Origin: DATGLE01 sp035294325
GTDB taxonomy: Bacteria > Chloroflexota > Ktedonobacteria > Ktedonobacterales > Ktedonobacteraceae
Direction: 5' to 3'
Length of the DNA: 17,691 nucleotides
Assembly: GCA_035294325.1 (NCBI GenBank)
Contig: DATGLE010000219.1
Span: forward strand, 1-17,691
The notes under the pieces were generated by a model. The model searched no databases and had not been told where the DNA came from. It saw nothing but the letters and a program-made list of their open reading frames with translations. Position numbers and translations under genes: made by a program. Below are positions 13,212-17,691 of the stretch, piece after piece; positions within the stretch are counted from its first letter, which is position 1; each line of letters begins with the position of its first letter.

Positions 13212-15008
13212 CTACATGGTCAGTCCAAAGGTCGGCGAGTGCGTGACCTGAAGTTCTTTCCCACCACCCAGATACATGTGCACGCCGCAGGGCAGGCAGG
13301 GATCAAAGCTGCGTACCGCGCGCATGATGTCGATGCCCTTGAACCTGTCGGGACCGTTCTCCTCGAAGATGGGCGTGTTCTGCACGGCATCCTCGTAAGG
13401 GCCGGGGGTGCCATAGATGTCGCGCACACTGGCATTCCAGGGTGTGGGAGGATAGGGATGGTAGTTGGCGATCTTCCCATTCTCGATGACCAGGTGATGG
13501 GAGAGCACGCCGCGCACGGCCTCATGGAATCCGCAGCCAATGGCCTCCTTCGGCACCGTGAACTCGTTCCATGTTTTGGTGCGCCCGGCACGAACCTCAT
13601 CCAGCGCTTTCTCCAGACAATATAGCCCGACGGCGGCGGAATACGCCTGGAAGTATGTCCGCGCGCGGTCACGCTCGATGGCGTTGCTCCACTGCGGGAT
13701 CTTCCACTCGAACTCGGTCTCCGGCCTCGTCGCGGATCTGGGCAGCCGGATCTTGACGCTGCTGCCGGTTGCTTTGATATAGCCTCCCAGGTCCACCAGG
13801 CCAGCGAGGGCTGTAGCCCACAGGCGAGCAAGCGGTCCACCGCCGGTATCCAGAGCGAGGTGCTGGCCGGTGTTCTTGTCGTACCAGCGAGGAGACATCA
13901 CCCAGCTATAATTGCCGTTGAAGTCGCGTTTCTGGGGCTTCGGGATCGTCGTCTGGTTCCAGGGATGATGCTTGTCAACGGGGTTGCCAAGTGGATCGCG
14001 ATCAACGAAGGTTCTCTCGTTCTGCCAGTCCTCATAATAGGAACTGCCCAGCAGGATGCGGATGCCCAGGTTGATATCGACCAGGCTCGTCGTCACCAGT
14101 TTGCCATCCACGACGACGCCGGGGGTGACGAACATAGCACGGCCCCACTTATCCATCGTGCGATAGTCATAGTCGCACACGTCGGGATCCTGGAACGATC
14201 CCCAGCAGCCCAGCAGCACTCGCCGCTGCCCGACCTTCTCATAGCCCGGCAATGCCTGGTAGAAGAAGTCGAAGAGATCATCATGCAGCGGGACGATCTT
14301 CTTCATCCATTCGACGTACTTCATCAGGCGCACCAGATAATCGGTGAACACCTGGTGGGTGGCAACCGTTCCGACTCCGCCAGCGTAGAGCGTCGAGGGA
14401 TGGACGTGGCGCCCCTCCATCAAGCAGAACTTCTCGCGCGTCAGGCGACTCATCTGGAGCGCCTCCAGATAGAGCGCACCCGTGAAGGGGTTGAGCGCAC
14501 GCATGATATCGCCGATAGTGCGATAGCCATGCTCCGACGCGTGGGGAGCTTCGGTCTTATTGGCCTGCTCTAATACGCCCGGATTGGTTTCTTTGACCAT
14601 CTGCTCGCAGAAATCGACGCCAACCAGGTTTTCCTGAAAGATGTTGTGGTCGAACATGTACTCGGCGGCTTCACCCAGGTTGAGGATCCATTCGCCCAGT
14701 GCCGGCGGCTTTACGCCATAAGCCATGTTCTGAGTGTATACGGAGCAGGTTGCGTGGTTGTCCCCGCAGATACCACAGATACGGCTCGTGATAAAATGCG
14801 CATCGCGCGGATCTTTGCCCTTCATGAAGATACTATAGCCACGGAAGATGGAAGAGGTACTGTGACACTCCACGACCTGCCGTTTCTGGAAATCGATCCT
14901 GGTGTAGATTCCCAGGCTCCCGACAATGCGTGTGATCGGATCCCATGCCATCTCTACTACCTGGGGCGGTGGCGTCGGAGTTGGCTCTCGTCTTACTTGC
15001 GTCGCCAT
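13212..15008 (-). CDS. hhyL: Group 1h [NiFe]-hydrogenase large subunit precursor
   Basis: This is the catalytic subunit carrying the Ni-Fe(CN)2CO centre that splits H2. The 598-aa precursor has the L1 motif RICGICGDNHATC (Cys78, Cys81, His85) and the C-terminal L2 motif DPCLPCGVH (Cys571, Cys574, His577). The 21 residues after His577, starting MYLGGGKELQ, form the tail expected to be removed by the protease at 8881-9459. Length and L1/L2 form match actinobacterial-type (formerly group 5) enzymes. The start at 15008 (MATQVRREPTP) has GAGGAG 8 nt upstream; an in-frame upstream start at 15059 lacks support. The N-terminal 15 residues are proline-rich. It lies 84 nt after hhyS. Confidence 0.97.
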   Translation of the reverse strand: MATQVRREPTPTPPPQVVEMAWDPITRIVGSLGIYTRIDFQKRQVVECHSTSSIFRGYSIFMKGKDPRDAHFITSRICGICGDNHATCSVYTQNMAYGVKPPALGEWILNLGEAAEYMFDHNIFQENLVGVDFCEQMVKETNPGVLEQANKTEAPHASEHGYRTIGDIMRALNPFTGALYLEALQMSRLTREKFCLMEGRHVHPSTLYAGGVGTVATHQVFTDYLVRLMKYVEWMKKIVPLHDDLFDFFYQALPGYEKVGQRRVLLGCWGSFQDPDVCDYDYRTMDKWGRAMFVTPGVVVDGKLVTTSLVDINLGIRILLGSSYYEDWQNERTFVDRDPLGNPVDKHHPWNQTTIPKPQKRDFNGNYSWVMSPRWYDKNTGQHLALDTGGGPLARLWATALAGLVDLGGYIKATGSSVKIRLPRSATRPETEFEWKIPQWSNAIERDRARTYFQAYSAAVGLYCLEKALDEVRAGRTKTWNEFTVPKEAIGCGFHEAVRGVLSHHLVIENGKIANYHPYPPTPWNASVRDIYGTPGPYEDAVQNTPIFEENGPDRFKGIDIMRAVRSFDPCLPCGVHMYLGGGKELQVTHSPTFGLTM

Positions 15009-15092
15009 AATGCTCTCTCCTCTCATGCCTTGTGATCGAGAAGTATTGTTATTCCGCATGCAGCAACTGAGGCTTGTATTGCCTCGCCGGGA

Positions 15093-16121
15093 TTACCAGC
15101 GTGGCTGGTAGCCCGTCGTCAATTGCTCTCCCTTATGCCGCCAGGATGGTTCCTTATTAGCAGTGTTGTTGGTGATCTTGCGCAGCCCTCTGATGAGTGC
15201 GCCGTAGGTGCTCACCATATTCGTCGATACTTTGGCGCCGGGCGGCTCGTCCATAAAGGGCATGAATTTGTCGGGGAATCCTGGCATCGTGCAGGCAATG
15301 CAGATACCTCCAACATTGGGGCATCCGCCGATGCCGGCCATCCAACCGCGCTTCGTGACGTTGCATTGCACGACCGGTCCCCAGCAGCCTATCTTCACCA
15401 GGCACTTCGGCGATCCATACTCGGTAGCGAAATCACCCTGCTCATAGTAGCCCGCGCGATCACAGCCCTCGTGGACGGTTTTGCCAAAGAGCCAGGTGGG
15501 GCGCAGAGCATCATCCAGTGGGATCATAGGCGCCAGCCCCGCCGCCTGGTAGAGCAGATAGAGCAGGGTCTCCATGAAGTTGTCGGGCTGCACGGGGCAT
15601 CCAGGGACATTGATGATCGGGATGCCAGCCTTGGATCTCCAGCCCCAGCCCAGGTAATCAGCAAGGCCCATCGCGCCGGTTGGATTGCCCTGCATGGCAT
15701 GGATGCCGCCATAGGTAGCGCAGGTCCCCGCCGCTACCACAGCCAGGGCTTTAGGCGCGAGACGGTCGATCCACTCGGCGGTTGTGATAGGCTGGCCGGT
15801 GGCCGGGTCGGTGCCAAGCGCCGCCCAGTAGCCCTCGCGCTTGATCTTCTCATTGGGGATGGAACCTTCTACCACCAGCACGAAAGGATCGATTTCTCCA
15901 CGATCCGCTTTGTACCACCAGTCCATGAAGTTGTCGCCCACTTCATAGGCGAGCACGGGGTTATGCAAATAAACCTTCGGGAGCCCGGGGATAGCTCCCA
16001 TTACCACATCCTCGACGCTGGGTTGAGTCGCGGCGGTAATCGATACAGTATCTCCGTCACAGCTCAGGCCAGCCGTCATCCAGATGATGTGTACTTCCTC
16101 CACACGCGCGCTCGTCGCCAT
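15093..16121 (-). CDS. hhyS: Group 1h [NiFe]-hydrogenase small subunit (3Cys-1Asp proximal cluster)
   Basis: This is the electron-transfer subunit with three Fe-S clusters. In the 342-aa protein the proximal motif is LSCDGDTVS (Cys21, Asp24) rather than CxxC, with Cys134 (AGTCATYGG) and Cys175 (VPGCPVQPDN); an aspartate ligand is known from the actinobacterial-type enzyme of Ralstonia eutropha. Distal cluster candidates are His217, Cys220, Cys240 and Cys246 (TVHEGC, PKCLVKIGC). Medial candidates are Cys253, Cys267, Cys274 and Cys277 (CNVT, GGCPNVGGICIAC). There is no twin-arginine signal peptide and no C-terminal anchor, so the enzyme is predicted to be cytosolic. The start at 16121 has AGGAGGT 5 nt upstream. 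It is the first gene of the operon. Confidence 0.97.
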   Translation of the reverse strand: MATSARVEEVHIIWMTAGLSCDGDTVSITAATQPSVEDVVMGAIPGLPKVYLHNPVLAYEVGDNFMDWWYKADRGEIDPFVLVVEGSIPNEKIKREGYWAALGTDPATGQPITTAEWIDRLAPKALAVVAAGTCATYGGIHAMQGNPTGAMGLADYLGWGWRSKAGIPIINVPGCPVQPDNFMETLLYLLYQAAGLAPMIPLDDALRPTWLFGKTVHEGCDRAGYYEQGDFATEYGSPKCLVKIGCWGPVVQCNVTKRGWMAGIGGCPNVGGICIACTMPGFPDKFMPFMDEPPGAKVSTNMVSTYGALIRGLRKITNNTANKEPSWRHKGEQLTTGYQPRW

Positions 16122-16357
16122 ATGGCACCTCCTGAACGATATACGCCCACTTGTATCTAAACTAAGAAGTCGCCGACAGAGTAGCTATTTTGTGTACTTA
16201 CGGAGGAACGCTAAAACACTACCATCAGAAACGCGGCCAAGCAACGGCCGAGGATTACGCCACCGGTTTAATCCCACTATCTCCAGTGCAATCAGCGCGT
16301 AAAAAGGAGAGCTTTTCTGCTGGCCTACGACGGCCTGGGAGCATCACTAGCTTAAAT

Positions 16358-16396
16358 AGTATAACATATTCTATCCCTATAATCAATAAGCGTCAA
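16358..16396 (-). promoter_or_regulatory. Candidate promoters for the hhy operon
   Basis: On the minus strand two overlapping sigma70-like promoters are visible. One is TTGATT (16381-16386), 17-nt spacer, TATACT (16358-16363), with an extended -10 TG. The other is TTGACG (16391-16396), 17-nt spacer, TAGAAT (16368-16373). The region is the most AT-rich of the window. Either would give a leader of roughly 230-240 nt before hhyS. Confidence 0.5.
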
Positions 16397-16520
16397 CTTA
16401 TAGATGGGGTTATAATGATGATTTACAGTCGAGCTTCTGGATTTATTACAAAATTTTCATCTAAGCAATGAATACTATATTTCTTACTCTGGTAGTGCAG
16501 TGCCTGCGGCGCTTCGCGGC

Positions 16521-16582
16521 GGATAGAAGGAGGGTCAGGAAGCAGTATGGCGCCACACTGCTTCCTGACCCTCCTTCTATCC
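16521..16582. repeat. Perfect 26-bp inverted repeat (62-nt hairpin)
   Basis: The arm at 16521-16546 (starting ggatagaaggagggtcagga) is exactly matched in reverse complement at 16557-16582 (ending ccctccttctatcc). The 10-nt loop atggcgccac itself contains the palindrome tggcgcca, so nearly all 62 nt are self-complementary. One strand ends in a pyrimidine-rich tract but has no T-run. It lies between divergent promoters, so it is not an obvious terminator. Confidence 0.9.
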
Positions 16583-16585
16583 TTC

Positions 16586-16646
16586 CCAGGCCATACGATG
16601 GCGAGGCGTGCGGAAAGACGACGCGCCTCGCTACCCTATGGCCTGG
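16586..16646. repeat. Second, imperfect 25-bp inverted repeat
   Basis: Arm 16586-16610 (ccaggccatacgatggcgag...) pairs with arm 16622-16646 (...ctcgctaccctatggcctgg) with about four mismatches, around an 11-nt loop. It starts 4 nt after the perfect hairpin and ends 4 nt before the -35 of the cupin promoter. It is different in sequence from its neighbour. Confidence 0.8.
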
Positions 16647-16649
16647 CTC

Positions 16650-16679
16650 TTGACAGATGATTCTACGCAATGCTATACT
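16650..16679 (+). promoter_or_regulatory. Candidate sigma70 promoter of the dicupin gene
   Basis: A consensus -35 TTGACA (16650-16655) is separated by 18 nt from the -10 TATACT (16674-16679), which has an extended TG at 16671-16672. Transcription would start near 16686, giving a leader of about 55 nt before the ATG at 16741. This is the best promoter match in the window. Confidence 0.65.
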
Positions 16680-16740
16680 CCCTACCACAGTAGTTATTGA
16701 ATGGATGAATATCGTCCAGGGGCAATCAAGGAGGGATAGA

Positions 16741-17691
16741 ATGGCTCCTCGATCAGATCCACTGCCCGGCGAGAAGCGGGCTTATTTTCTCGCCGCCGGC
16801 GAAGGCGAACGCTATGTCTTCGGTACCCAGCTTGCGACGATTATTGCTCCGGCCCGCAGCACCGGCAGCCTTTTTGAACTGGTCGTTCTCTCAGGCGGAA
16901 AAGGCGATGTCTTTCCCCCGCATCTTCATGCACGCGCATGGGAGACTGGAACTGACGCTCAACGGGCAGACCTGCCTGCTGACGCCAGGAGATTATGCCT
17001 GCATCCCGGCGGGAACTCCTCACGGCTATCGCATGCGCAGCCACCGCACACGCCTGCTGTCATTCACGACAGGGGGTGAGGTTGCCCGCCTTTATTCACA
17101 TATTGGCGAACCGTCTGAATTTCGTGAGCATCCCGAGCAAGCGCGCAACGCGAACTTCGCCGCGCGCTTCACCGGGGCAGAGGCAGCCGCCGACTTCAAG
17201 CCTGGCTCGCATGCCGCGAACGGGGGGAAATCAGCGCTCGTTGAAGGAGGCGAGGTACCCGAGACCGCCGTGCCCTACGTGCTTGAGGCTGGCGAGGGGA
17301 TACGCCTGGTGGCCTCCGACCAGCTTTTCACTCTCCTCACCACTCAGGCCAACACCAACGGCCAGTTCATCGCGGTAATGACCGAAGGCCCGAAAGGAAA
17401 TGCCATCATCCAGCACTTTCACGAGCGCCACACCGAAATGTTTTTCGCCCTCGATGGAAAGATGACCGTATGGGCCAACGGGCAGGAAATGCCTTTCCAT
17501 CCGGGCGATTTCCTGCACATCCCTCCCAATACGATCCACTCCTACCGGCTGGACTCGCCCTATACGAAGTTTCTGGGCTTTCTTACCCCTGGCCTCTTCG
17601 AGCCTTTCTTCCGCACCATTGGCGATCCCTATGAGCCGCATATTTTCCCCGCCATCCCCGGCCCGTTCCACTTTGAGCGACTGATGCAGGG
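16741..17691 (+). pseudogene. Dicupin, quercetin 2,3-dioxygenase-like (QdoI/YxaG type), disrupted and cut by window edge
   Basis: The ATG at 16741 follows AAGGAGGGATAGA. Frame 1 encodes the start of a bicupin dioxygenase (PLPGEKRAYFLAAGEGERYVFG, then LFELVVLSGGKGDVFPPHLHA). Homology then shifts by one frame near 16937: GRLELTLNGQTCLLTPGDYACIPAGTPHGYRMRSHRTR and onward to the C-terminal cupin (HFHERHTEMFFALDGKMTVW, PGDFLHIPPNTIHSYRLDSPYTKFLGF, PGLFEPFFRTIGDPYEPHIFP). Compared with YxaG as I recall it, about ten residues between HLHA and GRLEL, including the HEG metal-ligand glutamate, are missing, which means a deletion rather than a one-base slip. The C-terminal cupin keeps its histidines and glutamate. 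In the bacterial family it opens flavonol or similar rings with a bound metal. The frame is still open at the window end. Confidence 0.78.

Larger units (their letters stand above)
16122..16740. other. Divergent intergenic region between hhyS and the dicupin gene
   Basis: This is a 619-bp spacer without a convincing gene. From left to right it holds the hhyS leader (16122-16350, with small GC stems such as cggcc/ggccg at 16234-16250), the AT-rich leftward promoter block (about 16350-16400), a consensus TATAAT at 16411-16416 on the plus strand with no good -35 element, two tandem large hairpins (16521-16646), and the rightward cupin promoter (16650-16679). Small open frames here lack supporting sites. 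Confidence 0.7.

Noticed and set aside
15123..16160. 345-aa plus-strand open frame
   Set aside because: Mirror of hhyS; the minus strand has the hydrogenase motifs.
16190..16471. 93-aa plus-strand frame in the divergent spacer
   Set aside because: No ribosome binding site, no domain, and it runs through the leftward promoter region; composition changes with the AT-rich tract.
16468..16653. 61-aa frame across the tandem hairpins
   Set aside because: Coding content is simply the inverted repeats read through; no site.

Overview
This window is almost entirely one [NiFe]-hydrogenase island. A leftward (minus-strand) gene train runs from about 16121 down to 748. It encodes a high-affinity, actinobacterial-type (group 1h, 'Hhy') uptake hydrogenase, a block of poorly characterised accessory proteins that travel with this hydrogenase class, and a full maturation set: HypA, B, C, D, E, F and a C-terminal endopeptidase. 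Group 1h enzymes are known in aerobic soil Actinobacteria, Acidobacteria and Chloroflexota (for example Ktedonobacteria), where they scavenge trace atmospheric H2. High GC, gene content and frequent short palindromic repeats fit Chloroflexota (Ktedonobacteria-like) or a deep actinobacterial relative. The sequence alone does not settle this.

Layout in transcription order: hhyS (16121-15093), hhyL (15008-13212), a 70-aa protein (13125-12913), a NifU C-terminal-domain protein (12879-12295), a DUF5947-like zinc-motif protein (12284-11592), a DUF6084-like protein (11611-10865), a 339-aa protein (10868-9849), a 104-aa protein (9783-9469), the maturation protease (9459-8881), a 33-aa one-helix microprotein of DUF6893 type (8893-8792), hypA (8616-8260), hypB (8135-7449), hypF (7344-5017), hypC (4931-4659), SIS protein 2 (4650-4030), a second HypC/HupF-like protein (4033-3719), SIS protein 1 (3715-3038), hypD (3041-1881) and hypE (1863-748). 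Many junctions are ATGA overlaps or gaps under 20 nt, so this reads as a polycistron. The larger gaps around hypA, hypB, hypF and hypC are filled with short palindromic or direct repeats of different families.

How the genes work together: HypF and HypE make the cyanide ligands from carbamoyl phosphate. HypC and HypD carry the Fe(CN)2CO unit. HypA and HypB insert nickel. The endopeptidase then trims the 21-residue tail of HhyL so that it can pair with HhyS. The conserved unknowns and the SIS/HypC2/SIS cassette probably serve assembly or function of this class specifically. HhyS has Asp in place of the second Cys of the usual proximal-cluster CxxC motif, a hallmark of this class.

Flanks: on the left is a plus-strand SRPBCC-family gene (171-650) interrupted by one in-frame TGA and preceded by a 99-bp inverted repeat. 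On the right is a divergent plus-strand dicupin (quercetin-2,3-dioxygenase-like) gene from 16741 to the window edge, broken by a deletion/frameshift that removes a metal-ligand region. The 620-bp divergent spacer holds promoter candidates for both directions and two large tandem hairpins.
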